Below are positions 1-10,743 of a DNA stretch of 23,665 bases, piece after piece. The DNA is from Chromera velia (taxonomy: Eukaryota > Sar > Chromeraceae). Both the position numbers and the translations under genes were made by a program. How positions within the stretch are numbered: position 1 is the stretch's first letter; every line of letters starts with the position of its first letter. The notes beneath the pieces were generated by a model. The model had not been told where the DNA came from. It was given only the letters and a program-made list of their open reading frames with translations, and searched no databases. The stretch is taken from assembly GCA_018398765.1 (NCBI GenBank), contig JAHBMJ010001683.1, positions 72,317 to 95,981 of the forward strand, in the 5' to 3' direction.

Positions 1-1035
1 TTTCTGTCTGGACCCATCAGTTTTGTGCTGCTCTTCTCCCTCCTTCTCTCAGTGTGCAAGACTGAACTGAACTGCTCAGGGGCATGCAGCAGCAACGTCT
101 ATGCAAGCGCTACACTCTATACAAGACTGCGCTGGCAGTCTGGCAGGAGGGATGGTCACACACGCTGCACTCGTGAGCGAGTGAGAGGACGTGTGTTTGT
201 GTGGAGACATTGAGGACTTTTGGCAGGAAGAGAAGACAACATCAGCTTGGGCTTTTCGTTCTATTGTTCGGCGGTATGCTTATTTCTTCAAGTCTTCATT
301 CTGGGTGTTGTTGGGCTTCCTTGGCTGCCTCGTCACGAAAAACGGAAAAGAAGGAAAAGAAAAAAATGAAGAATCGATTGTCCATCCTTTTTCCCCTCCT
401 CCCTTTCCCTGGCCACCATCTGCCTGCTGTTCTCATCAGGCCGCGAGCTTGCATGCCAGAGGAGTTAGATATATGGCTGCATGAAGGACCCCTCTCTCTC
501 TCTCCTCGCTCTAAAAAACCTTTGGTACATGGCACGCCTAGAAAGAAGCAGCAACACGCTTCCTCTTTCCTTCAGCCTTCGCGAAGAGATACTTTGACCC
601 TCCCTCCTCCTTCCTTAACCGAAAAGAAGAAACGAAGAAGAAGAAGAAAAAAAGATATGGCACGCACTCTCTTCTGCACACCCCATGCAGACGGAAAGAT
701 TAAACGTGCTGGGGACAGGCATGTAGACAGCTGCTCGATTCAGCCGTCTCCTCTGTAGAAGACTGAGGGGGGTAGCAGGAAAAGAAGAGAAAGAAGAGCC
801 ACACAGAGAGGGAGAGGGCACTGAAAGACGAGAGAAGAGAAGGAGGGGGGGCCGTCTTTCCTGCCTGCCTGCTTCTTTCTTTCTCTCGTCGCCTTTCGAT
901 GCCCGTGTGTGTTCATCTGACATTGAAATTAGATTACCAAATCAAATTAAATTAAATTCATTCAATCATCCATCAACACGCATGCAGGAGTGAATGCGAC
1001 AGAGCATAAGTTCCCCGTCTGTATCAGACTCAGCG

Positions 1036-1063
<28 letters not shown>
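1036..1063. repeat. (GA)14 microsatellite
   Basis: An uninterrupted GA run on the plus strand, which reads (CT)n in the direction of the minus-strand RING gene upstream of it. Confidence 0.95.
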
Positions 1064-1067
<4 letters not shown>

Positions 1068-1621
1068 TGAAAGAGGGCAGGAAGAAAATGTCATGTGGGG
1101 GTCTCCCCATCCCCCCACAAATGCCCATTGAAGAAAGAAAGAACGGAGAGAAAGAGAAAAAGAAAACGAGAACAAGTAAGAGAACTGCGCGCAAAAAATA
1201 TTCTCTTGCAACGCCATGCAAGAGGCACGCAAGCGATCGAGTGAGTGATTGACTGTCCGATCCCTCTATCTGTCTGTCTGTCTGAAGGTCCCTCCCTCCC
1301 CCCTTCTCTTCTTCCCCTGCACGAGAGAGAACCACCTCCCCGGTTCCCCTTTTTCTCGTTGCATCCAACAGAAAGGACGCAGCAGCAACGCAAGTCAAGA
1401 AAAGAAAAGAAAGACCAGACAAACACAGAAAGGAACCAATCAACCTCTGGATCAACCCCCCCCCGGGGCAGTCGATCGCCTTGCAAGTCCAAGAAGACAG
1501 AAAAGAAGAAAGAAAAAAAGGAAGAAAGAAAGGTCAGACAGCAGAAGACAGAAAAAAGGAAGACGTACCCAAAAGACGACAAAACGCGAGAAGAGCAAAG
1601 AGTAAGCGCATTCATTCGTTC

Positions 1622-1687
1622 TCTCACTCACTCACTCTGGAGGAGAGAAAGAAGAAAAAGAGGAAAATGAATGAATGAATGAATGAA
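1622..1687. repeat. Tetranucleotide microsatellites (TCAC)n and (ATGA)n
   Basis: Four TCAC units at 1622-1637 are followed, after a purine stretch, by about five ATGA units at 1667-1687. A (TCTG) run lies nearby at about 1268-1284. Confidence 0.85.
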
Positions 1688-2112
1688 ACGTTCGATCATG
1701 TCAACGCAATAAATATTCAGAAGCGGCTGGCCAGTCCGTGTCCTTCTTGCTTCCCTATGGCTCTCTCTCTCTCTCGTTAGGTTCTTTCCACACCAACAAG
1801 ACAGACAGAAAGACCCAACCGACCGGTTTAACGGGAAAATGGAAAATGCTGATCGATTGCCGTCAAGAGCTCTGGCCAGCCATGCGAAGGTCTGCTGTGA
1901 GACCCTCGGCTCTTCTTGTCTGTTGTGTGTGTGTGTGTGTTTACAGAGACGAAGAAAGAGACATGATTGATGACGAATGATTCTGTACCATTCTCATGCA
2001 AAAAGACATAACTGCACCAAATGCAGGACGAAGAAAGAAAGGAAGAAATCCCACATTGGTCGTCCCAACGCACCCCCCCTTGTCTTGCTTCCTTCCTTCT
2101 TGGTTAGGAGGG

Positions 2113-5100
2113 TCAGGGATCCCACCCCGCAAACCTCTGTGCGAATGCAGACGAACCAGCCGCAGCATTCCCAAGGGAACAAGAACGAAGAAGGACAAAA
2201 GATGATAGAAGCTCTCTCTTACACATGGGACAATTAGGCTGATGAACGAGCCATCTTTGGAGACAACAAGGATGGAAGGCGTGGTGGCAGTCATCTTTCA
2301 CATTCCATTCATCTGCAGAGTCACCCCCTCCCTCTCCAGACGCTCCTCCCTCATCCTTTCCCCCCTCTGCCCCATGACGGTGATGGGAATACCGTCTCCT
2401 TCTTTGCTCTTGTGCTGCACGTGATGACGCAAGCCTTCGTTGGACTTTGGGACCAGAGAAGAAGAACAAGTCAGCAGAAACTGACGTGTTCGCACAGGGC
2501 TCATCTGCACGACCGAAACCTTCCAGACAGATACCACAAACCTCATCCGCCCACTCAAGGCTCTCCTCGTCCTCCTCACCCCCACCAAATTCAGAAGAGT
2601 CGCACACACCGCCTCTAACACCTGCAGACATAGGGGGCTCTCGTTCTGATACGAACCCACCGCCCTCCTTCTGATCGGCTGCCGGGGCCTCACAGTCGCT
2701 TGCTGAAACGGACTCGTGCAACTGCCTCGCTGCGGCTGCCGCTGTATTGACAACCTCAGCGGGGGGAGTCTCCGAGACCTTCCCAGTCCCCTCCCTGTCC
2801 ATTCCCTTGGCCGCACGTCTTTCCAAACGCGCACGTGCCTCAGCAGAACTGGCAGAGGCCATGCCTTCCAGCCCTGTGGCTGTACACGACCTGGAAAGGC
2901 CTACCCTGCCTGGGGTGTCTGCGCCACTCTTCTTTCTCTCCACTACCTCTGGAGGGGGAAGCTGGTTCGCTTCTGCCTCTGCAGCTGCAGGAAGAGCTGT
3001 TGTGAAGACGTGATCTTCATCAATCGAACCAGGCACAGGCAAGACGGGGTGGTCTGGCAGACCGTCTGCATGCTCACCCCCTCCTCCAATCCCTCCTGTG
3101 GCCCCCCCACATCCGATTGAGCTTTCCCTTCCGAAGGGCGACACTCGGGTAGAGGGCGCACATGAGAGGGGGGGAGAACGCGGGGGACGACGGCACCCCG
3201 ACTGGACACTGGGGCTGCAGGACGAGGGCAGGGCCCCGCCCGGCACTGCACCCCCACGGGACTGGGGACTTACGTTCAGACTCTTTCGTTTACCCCCCCC
3301 TTCGGTTACGGTGGCAACAGATGGATGGTGGTGATTGGGCGGATGGACATGGGAAGTGTGTCCCGGGGCAGGAGGGGGCTTCCCCAGGCTGCTGAGACAT
3401 GAACCCCCACTCGCTTGCCCCCCCGTAGCTCCTGCAAGAGTGCATCCTGCAGAAGCGGACGAGGAGGAGGAAGACGAAGAGGACGAGGATGATGCACCAG
3501 CATCGATTCCTCTTCGAGTGGCAGGATGGGAGGCTGTGGAGGTGCACGTGGCGAATCGATGTACGCCTTCGTCTTCGTGCTCCCGCCCCTTTTCCCCCAT
3601 CTCTTCTTTCCCTCTCTCTTCACCCTGATCTCCCTCCACCTTTCCCTCTACACACACAGGCTGCATGGTATTGGAAGCACAAGGCGAGCTGTTGCCAGCA
3701 GCGGCAGCGGCAAGATTCGAAGGGCTTGCAAGGAAAGACAGCCACATCCCGTGGATCTCTGCACCCCCACGAACGAATCCACGAGACCCTCCTGTCCCCC
3801 CTCCTTCACCCCCCCCATCTCCCTGCACACCCACCAAACTGCCCTCTAACAGAGGCGAGTGAGACGGCCCCACGACAACACTCACGCTCTGGGCATGCCG
3901 CCGCCCCCCGGGAGGGAGGACTCCCGGCGACGCTGCCGGCGGTTTCTTCTCAACGATGCTTCCTTCAGAAGGGCGGTCGTTGAAGAACGAAGGCAAACGG
4001 ACAAGCATGGGGGGTTTTGGCCTAGTGCGGGAGCTAGTCGGGTTTTGCCTTGTGGTGTCTCCCTGAGACAAAAAAGAGCCCCATGGGAGGGCGGAGGCAA
4101 GAAGAGACCGTACTGTCCCACCCCTGGTACTGCCGGCAGACAAACTGCCCCTTCCGGCTGCTGTATGGTTTGGAGTTGCGGATGCAGAATTGAGAATGCC
4201 CTGGTACACGGGTTGGGGGTCAACGGAACCCTCCCCCGTGTTCGTTCTGCCCTCCCCGTTGAGAGGGCTCTGCTCTCCCTCTGCATTCGCTGCCGTCTCT
4301 CTCTCCTTCGCTAGCGTGCTGCGACCCCCCATCACCGAAACAACAGCCCTCGGTCCTCCAAGAATGTCGGCATGGGACTCTTCATCACCAAACGCGACTG
4401 TTCTTTCTCTGTCGCTTTCCCTTCTACTCCCAGAGAGCCCTCCCGTCTCCTTCTCCCTCTCTCTTTCTGATGGATGATGCACGAGGGCAGACGGATGAGA
4501 CGCGTCAGAGGAATGGGAAATGAACGAGAGAGGCAAACCGGGGGCTGCAGGAGCAGCTGTAGGGAATGGATCGACGGCGCTCTGCCCTCTTCTCAGAGGA
4601 CTCTCTGCAAGACCGCCCAGAGCAGACCCGGAAGAGACTGCAAGTGTCATCGTGCCTGCACCTAGATCTGCGCCTGCAGACACACCCCGGGAAAGGTCTA
4701 ACTCACCCCCACCAGCAGCTAGCCTCCTCAGCCTGCTGGCTGTGGATGTACCCCCCAACTTCCTGCGGGAGCTACCCGTCACAGGGTATGGGAAGTGTCT
4801 CAGGCCTCTAGAAGCTGCAGAGGGGGGGCGGTGGTTACTGTCACCAGAGGCTACAGAGATCCGCCGCGTTGCCTCCTTCTCTACCATCGACACCCGCTCT
4901 TCTGAATCTGCCCCTGACGGCCCCCCTCCTCCCTCTAGGTGGGCCTCCGAGAGCCCTTCTGATGAGGCTTCAGGGGTGCGGAATCTGTCCAACCACATGA
5001 CGTCATGCAGATCTGACAGGGAACGGAGCCTGCCGAGCTCGTGCGCCTCCCTCGCCACATCCGCCCCTATGTGAAGGGGGGACGCTCTATAATCACATTC

Positions 5101-7252
5101 CTCAAATCCACCTATGGCAGCTACCTGCTGAAGCCCTCCAACCCCCAGGGGGGGGGAGAAGGAGTTCGTCAAAGTGAGCACAGACGCGGCTGCTCCAGAC
5201 GCACTCCTGCCTTCAATGAGTGCAAGAGGGGCAGGGGGAATGACTGTTGCAACTCCCCCTGACGCAGAGGCTGCGGAGGCAGAAGGCGTTTCGCCTGGAG
5301 GTAATGAGGGAGACTCCGAAGGAATGATCAGAACAGGGCCGGGGCCTGCTGCTGCTGCTGCTGCTTTTGGGGTCCCGTTTTGGTCCGCTGGAGGGGGAGG
5401 GACCGACAACAGCAGAAGAGCTTGACTGTCCCCCCTCCCCTCCTCTGTTCCTGAGAGGGAGGAGACGGGAACATCGGCAGAGGATGAAGGCGGGCCCCCG
5501 TGAGAGGGGCTGCTGACTGCAGGCTGCTGGGGTGAGGGTCGTGGGGAGGTTGTTTCTGAAGAGAGAAAGTTCGAAATCTCTGCGGCGGCAACGGGGCGCT
5601 CTCGCAGTGGGGGCGGGGGCCTCTCTCCTGATGCAGAAGAGGAAGGGTAGCCCCCCCCCTGCTCCTCTTGTTCTGGTTGATCAACCTGTGCTACTGCAGG
5701 CGTGAGGTCTCGGCCCTCAATTCCTCCCTCCCCCACAAGACCTGTCGAGCAGTCACTCGTGTGATTTGTTCGACTCGTCTGTAGGGGTCCTCTCTTTGTC
5801 TCATCCTCCTCCTCCACATTCTCAACATCAACACCTCCTCCTGTCCCTGCCTCAACTTCGACTGCTGCTTCTGTTGCTGGGACTGAGGCTGCGTTTTCGT
5901 CCTCCTGCTGCTGTCCTGCCCGCATTTCCTCTGCCTGTCCACCCTCTCTCTCTCTGTCCCCGTCCTCATCTGCAGCAGAGGGCAGAAGCTCTGAGGACTC
6001 CCCCTCGGTTGCTGTGGCTGAGCCTGTGGGGGGGCAGGTTCTTCGTCTATTCGACAGGGTGAGGGTGACGGAAGAGATGCCGTGCACCATTTGGGGAGGA
6101 GGCAGGGGTGATAGATTCCCCTGACGGCTCTCCTGGGAGGAGCGCTTTCGAATCAGCAAACAAGAAAGGGGACAGGTAGGAACGGGAATGGCAAGGGCGA
6201 GCTCTGAGCGAATGACGTGGATCCTCTTCCACAAACCGTTTAGCTCGGTCTGCAGGGTCTCGATGCCAGAGCTTTGATACCGTTCGTGCAACTGGTTCAT
6301 CAGCGTCTGGCACTCATTTGCATGGGTCACCCAGTCTCTGTTGAGATCATACAGCGCTCTCTGTACAGCGTTGGGGCGGTTGAGGAGGAAACACAGCCAG
6401 TATGCCACACCCCCCACACCTTCACTTTGACACAGACCGTTGAGCCTGTTGATCTGTTTGTGCCATTCCTTCAGTCGGGTGAAGATTTTGTCTGCAGCCC
6501 TGAGCTTCTCTCTGAGAACCCCAATGAAGTGAGAGTATTCCTCCTGCAGAAGGGAAAGAAGGGCGCAGAGAGGGGAAGGAGGGAGAGAAGCGAATCAGAG
6601 TTCTGTTCGTGAGAAGAGGAGGGGCGGGGGCCAAGTCAGGACACCGTGCTTGAGAAGGAAACCAACCAGGGGGGTAAGAAGGGAGGAAGCAAGGAACAGA
6701 CAAAGAGGGCACAAGGGAGCGACTCAGGAAGAGGATGTACGAAGCAAGAAGAGAGAGAGAGGAGACGAGACTGACTCGCAATTCAAAGGCCACCAACAGA
6801 GCTGCCTTCAGAGTATCGTAGTATGCATCGCACCCTCGGGACAGGTTGTGCTTCAACCTCCGCATTTCTTCCTTCCTCGCCATTGTTCGTTCGTCGTTGT
6901 TCTCTAGAAAGCGGGGATACCGGATCTCAGATAAATATTTCTTGAATCTGATGGTGTCCGCCATTGAAGAGTCCAACTCGGAAGTCATGCTCGCCACCCT
7001 CGGGTATGCAGTGGAGGCCAACTTCCTCCAATACATGACATAGTAGTCAAATAGAGCAGGGGCGGAGGAATTCCCGTAGGTCCATGCATTCAGAATGCGA
7101 TACCCTTGAATCTCGACGCACGCACGGTCGAAGAGAAGGGGGACCCACGAAGGGCGCTCATTATTAGAAAGGGAAATGCTGTCTGGCAGGTCGACCAGAG
7201 TCCACTCTCCCTGTTGCTCGACGAGCGGTTCGCTCTCCGGCAAGGCCTCCAT
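2113..7252 (-). CDS. Large RING-H2 finger protein, probable E3 ubiquitin ligase
   Basis: Two exons: 7252-6776 (159 codons, start ATG at 7252) and 6543-2113 (1476 codons plus TGA). The 232-nt intron has donor GTCAGT and a pyrimidine-rich tract before CTGCAG, and both sides are phase 0. The predicted protein has about 1635 residues. Residues 1-270 are ordered and mostly helical, rich in Trp, Tyr and Leu; I do not recognise this domain. Residues 270-1480 are low complexity (Ser, Gly, Pro, Glu), including a run of about 13 Ser near nucleotides 3450-3500 encoded by mixed TCN codons. A RING-H2 finger starts at about residue 1495: CGIC, then C-x-H-x2-H-x2-C-x10-C-x2-C (CHHAFHPCC...CPMC). The spacing after the third ligand is standard, but 79 residues separate ligands 2 and 3. 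RING-H2 proteins usually recruit an E2 enzyme to ubiquitinate substrates. The ligase role is inferred from the finger alone, and the substrate and location are unknown. No transmembrane segment is evident. Confidence 0.8.
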
Positions 7253-7983
7253 GATGGGCGCCTCAGACTTTCACACGATCTTCCGCAGGTGCATACGACC
7301 CCACCCGTGTAAAGGCCGCTGTCTGACAGGCAAAGGGTGACCCAAACTTCAGTGCTTTTCAACCATGACGAGTTACAATTGGACGTGCATGAAGCTCTGA
7401 CAGTGAAATGAAGCAAAAGCAAAACCCAGGCTCACAAGGTCACGGACGGAATCAGGTTAGCGGATATTTTGTACACATTGGAGATCACCTGTACATGTCT
7501 GGAAGCTGTAGGAAGTGTGAAGGAAGCATATAGGAAGCATGTTTTGGTGCTCTGTCTGTTGAAGCATGCAGATTTTGCTGGGCCATGTTGGGCCCCAAGT
7601 TGCTTGGCCCCGAATTTAACGCGACAATTAAGCTGTTTAACCAACCTGGCCGGTCCCGGCCGCGGCACGCTGCACGCGCGCGCGCGGCCGAGACGGCAGA
7701 TCGTCTAGCTCCGCCTTGCAGTCTCCTCCAGTCTCCAGAGTCTCTCTCCTCTTGCGATCGGTTGGGAGATTTTGAGAGTCTATACAGTTGCAGTATTAAT
7801 AACGGCTCTTAAGACCGACTACATATGGTTGCAAAGTGAAGCAAAGCAGGGCCTGAGAAATGCTGTAGAATATTTCACAAGCAAGCTAGTCAGTGCCGTG
7901 CTGTGTCTCCCTCTGTCTACGCACACAAAAAGTCAATTGGTGCTGTTCGTGAAGACTCGCAAAACAAAGAACAAAGAATAAGA
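7253..7983. promoter_or_regulatory. Divergent intergenic region, probable promoters of the RING and Cys-repeat genes
   Basis: This space of about 730 bp separates the starts of two divergently oriented genes, so both promoters should lie here. It contains a CpG-dense GC block at about 7648-7690, with a GGCCGG/CCGGCC inverted pair at 7648-7661 and a CG run just after. I see no clear TATA box. The promoter role comes from position only. Confidence 0.4.
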
Positions 7984-8304
7984 ATGACGTTCAATTTCCT
8001 GTATTTGGTGCTGCTGTCTGTCGTCGCACTGCACGTTGCCTTTTCTTTCCCGGCCTACTGCGACTCCGAGAGTGCTGGTGACCTTGAAGCTTGTGAAGGC
8101 AGCAACCCTGCCTACTGTGCTGTGCAGAGCAATGGTGATTTGAAAGCCTGCACAGCTGAGCAGGCTTATTGTGCGGTTGAGAGCGCTGGTGACCTGAGAG
8201 CTTGCGAAGGCAGCAACCCTGCTTACTGCGCTGTGCAGAGCAATGGTGATTTGAAAGCACAACTGAGCAGGCTTATTGTGCGGTTGAGAGCGCTGGTGAC
8301 CTGA
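7984..8304 (+). CDS. Small secreted protein of tandem two-cysteine repeats (frame broken near its end)
   Basis: The intact frame encodes 106 residues. I chose ATG 7984 over the in-frame ATG 7903 because it is followed at once by a typical signal peptide: about 20 hydrophobic residues (FLYLVLLSVVALHVAF) ending in Ser-Phe-Pro. The mature part is a tandem array of 18/19-residue units in two alternating types. Each unit reads AYC-x4-S-x-G-D-L-x-A-C plus a 4-5 residue linker; type A ends in EGSNP or KGSNP and type B in T-x-EQ. Each unit has two cysteines eight to ten residues apart, which suggests one disulfide per unit outside the cytosol. At about 8258 the fourth unit lacks four bases present in its sister copies, so the frame shifts and stops at 8302-8304. 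The repeats continue past that point in another frame. I do not recognise the family, and the function is unknown. It could be an expressed truncated protein, a decaying gene, or an intact gene with assembly errors in the array. Confidence 0.6.
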   Translation: MTFNFLYLVLLSVVALHVAFSFPAYCDSESAGDLEACEGSNPAYCAVQSNGDLKACTAEQAYCAVESAGDLRACEGSNPAYCAVQSNGDLKAQLSRLIVRLRALVT

Positions 8305-8472
8305 GAGCTTGCAAAGGCAGCAACCCTGCTTACTGCGCTGTGCAGAGCAATGGTGATTTGAAAGCCTGCACAACTGAGCAGGCTTATTGTGTGGTTGAGA
8401 GCGCTGGTGACCTGAGAGCTTGCAAAGGCAGCAACCGCTGTGCAGAGCAATGGTAACTTAGACGCTTGCAAA
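8053..8472 (+). repeat. 111-bp coding tandem repeat array
   Basis: The shared stretch AATGGTGATTTGAAAG begins at 8131, 8242 and 8349, and a variant starts at 8449. The intervals are 111, 107 and 100 bases, that is 111, 111 minus 4, and 111 minus 11. The 111-bp period equals one A plus one B protein unit (19 + 18 codons). Copies are very similar, with few substitutions, which points to recent expansion or homogenisation. Confidence 0.9.
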
Positions 8473-8553
8473 CCCCCTAGGCGTCGCTTGTCTGAAACGA
8501 ATGGCTTTGCTCGTACGGTGGCGAAATTGGGTCAGTTTGTCGAGAGTAGCTAG
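8305..8553 (+). pseudogene. Out-of-frame remainder of the cysteine-repeat array
   Basis: After the stop at 8304 the DNA repeats continue: the rest of one type A unit, a full B, a further A and a final B, then a basic Pro/Arg/Lys-containing tail ending in TAG at 8551-8553. A second break lies at about 8436, where 11 bases present in the other copies are absent. The two deletions (4 and 11) total 15, so the last unit and tail are back in the frame of the signal peptide. This may be dead sequence or a sign that the deletions are assembly artefacts. Confidence 0.5.
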
Positions 8554-8700
8554 GCAGGGGTATGAGGGTACGGCTTTCTCACCCGGTGCTCTTCTGTGTG
8601 CCTCTCCAGCTCGATTTTGTTTGTCTGTCAGGAGCTCTTTCGTCCCTTTCTTCTTAGTGTCGTTCGTTCTTTCGTCTTTCCTTTCTTTTCTTTGCTCCTT

Positions 8701-9091
8701 TTTTTCTTCTTTCCTTCCTTCCTTCCTTCCTTCCTTCCTTCCTTCCTTCCTTCCTTCCTCCCTTCCTTCCTTTCTTCCCTCCTTCCTTTCTTCCTTCCTT
8801 TCTTCCTTCCTTCCTTCCTTCCTACCTACCTGCCTACCTACCTTCCTCTGTTTGTTTACTTGTTTCCCCCCTTTTTTGCTGCCTTCCTTTCCTTCCTTTC
8901 CTTTCTTCCTTTCCTTCCTTTCCGTTTCTTGGTTTCTTTCTTTGTGTGTTCGTCCGTTCGATCGTTCGTTCGTTTGTTTGTTTGTTTGTTTCGTTGTTTC
9001 TTTGTTTGTTTGTTTGTTTTGTTGTTTTGTTTGTTTGTTTGTTTCTTTCTTTTCTTTCTTTCTTTCTTTCTTCCTTCCCTTCCTTCCTTCC

Positions 9092-9162
<71 letters not shown>
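8701..9162. repeat. Large compound microsatellite: (CTTC)n, (GTTT)n, (CT)n, (GT)n
   Basis: In order on the plus strand: CTTC/CTTT repeats from about 8701 to 8835 and again to about 8935, GTTC then GTTT repeats at about 8949-9046, more CTTT/CTTC to about 9097, (CT)n at 9098-9128 and (GT)n at 9129-9162. Open frames across it encode only Phe/Leu/Ser or Cys/Val runs and are not genes. The plus strand is almost free of A and purine-poor over some 450 bases. Confidence 0.95.
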
Positions 9163-9165
<3 letters not shown>

Positions 9166-10552
9166 TGTATCATACTATCAGTGTGTGTGTGTCAGTGTGT
9201 TTGCGGACGGGTGGTCTGGCATCTATGCGTCGCTATGCGTGCCTGTGTGTCTGGCTCTGTTTCTCTTGGTGTGTTTATGTGAATCTTTGCTGTCCGCGTT
9301 TTCCATCACGAGGGAATCATACCTCAATTGCAGATGTTTCTGAGGCTGATGAGGTTGAGGATCAAGACGAGGGTGATCTTTTTGCTTGAGCGATGACAAG
9401 GCCCATTTCTGACTTGCTGAACACAGCGTGGAGTTCTGGTTGGGTCCCAATACCGTCCTGAACACCAGCTGGGCACATACCAGACGCGGAATTGTCGAAC
9501 GTGCTATCTCCCACCGCCGTCTCTGTTTGGCCTGGAAGCAACAGTGTGAATTCTCTGCAGAGAGCTAGGAGAATACAAAAATCATGGAAGGAAGAGGGAT
9601 GTTGTACTACATGTTCAGCAAGAGCGAGAGAGAGAAAGAGAGAGAGATGCTTCCACTAGTTTTGGTTGAGTGAGCATAAGTGAGCACAAGATAGGTTTTC
9701 GGCTGTGTGCGCATAAGATATTTCTGTATGGTTGGGTTGGGAGGATACTGTATGATACTGTACCGATTTCGGGTCGAATGAGTGAGAACAACATTCACCA
9801 TTTCTGGTCTGTGATTCGTATCGTCATCAGACGCCCCGGTCATGTGCGTCTGTGAGTCCTTGGAATCGACCTCAAAAAGACAAAACAGCGACAGTGTCCT
9901 AGGGCACCGATAAATCACTTATCAGTTATCTTGGTGCAAGCATTATTGTATGAGAGTGGTTCGTGTCAGGTGAGTGTGAGTGCATTTGAAGACGATCTGG
10001 TTCAGTTGGAAGCGAAACTCCACAATCTCTTCTGTTCGCTTGAACGGTGTTTCTGCATATTTGTATGTTGCAAAATGACTTGGGGCGAAAGTCATTTTTC
10101 TACTTTGGGGATTTAAGTGTGACAGCGTCTACAAAGTTTTCTACCTAGGGGGGGTCCATGAAAAAAGTGCAATATAATTGATCCATTAATTAAAAAAGAA
10201 AATGATTTCAAAAAAGCGTTATGCTACGTTAATTCTAGCAACGTGTTTGAAGACTTAATAAAACTTAGGCTGCATTGCCGCTGCAATCACAAAAAACTTA
10301 ACTCAGAGTTGAATAATAAACTTGAATTGGCAGTCATCTTAGCAAGAATGGTGGTACGATCTTACTAGTAGTACAATATTTATACAATCACAATCTCTAG
10401 CTAGCACAATCTATCGTTTTCATCCTAGTTTTCATCCATGCATGTGGCAGCAGAGGCTAGAGCAGGAAGTCAATTTGCACCTCCCTAAATCTAAGTGCCA
10501 CTTAAAAAACTACAATCAAGATGATTTCTATATCTGCATCATCGTTTTTCAA
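9163..10552. other. Intergenic DNA, becoming AT-rich
   Basis: I find no gene here. Short open frames on either strand look non-coding. A small GA tract lies at 9625-9648. From about 10100 the base composition turns AT-rich. Part of the direct repeat listed separately (9879-9929) lies here. Confidence 0.5.
9879..9929 (+). repeat. Diverged direct repeat, copy 1
   Basis: This copy aligns without gaps to 10744-10794 at about 40 of 51 positions and shares the core TAAATCACTTATCA. See copy 2. Confidence 0.6.
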
Positions 10553-10651
10553 GAGACCGTCTACGCCTGCGGCGTAGATGGTCAAGACACTGTCCAGATA
10601 TGCGGCTTTGGCTTTCACGACACCGTAAATGATCCACACCTGCGGCGCGGA
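10553..10651 (+). repeat. Relic of a 33-bp (11-residue) coding tandem repeat
   Basis: Three consecutive 33-base units start at 10553, 10586 and 10619. In one frame the first two read [ED]TV-x2-CG-x3-[QH], giving ETVYACGVDGQ and DTVQICGFGFH. The third starts DTV and then diverges. The open frame around them (10442-10681, 79 codons) has no other recognisable content. This looks like a small surviving piece of a repeat protein gene. Function is unknown. Confidence 0.4.
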
Positions 10652-10743
10652 CTTTCAAGCTTATCCAAAAATGTGGCTTAAACTTTTAAGTGGTAGTTAG
10701 GTTTACAGAGGTCTCAATTTGTAGGTGATTTCTATAATTATAA

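Larger units (their letters stand above)
1..2112. other. Low-complexity intergenic DNA, no supported gene
   Basis: I see no gene here. Open frames on both strands are short and made of Lys/Arg/Glu-rich or Ser/Leu/Phe-rich low-complexity peptide, as expected from long purine tracts (plus strand, most obvious at 320-370, 625-660, 1130-1165 and 1380-1580) and their complements. The block lies downstream of the minus-strand RING gene and could include its 3' UTR. I found no AATAAA-type signal on the minus strand here. Short GA, TCTG, TCAC, ATGA and GT microsatellites are scattered through it. Confidence 0.6.

Noticed and set aside
201-758. 185-codon open frame with a hydrophobic stretch near its N-terminus
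   Set aside because: Mostly Lys/Arg and Ser/Pro low-complexity peptide from purine and pyrimidine tracts, with no family resemblance and overlapping frames of similar length on the other strand.
7903-7983. Upstream in-frame ATG for the cysteine-repeat gene
   Set aside because: The 27 extra residues are polar and would bury the signal peptide, so the ATG at 7984 is preferred.
8501-9389. Long plus-strand open frames (up to 280 codons) rich in Phe, Ser, Leu, Cys and Val
   Set aside because: They are translations of the CTTC, GTTT, CT and GT microsatellites. Several frames are open at once, as expected for repeats without stop codons.
9334-9389. Possible acidic last exon (GCAG acceptor, then DVSEADEVEDQDEGDLFA and stop)
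   Set aside because: Looks coding, but I found no upstream exon in matching phase. The only candidate partner, the cysteine-repeat gene, already ends in stops in each relevant frame.
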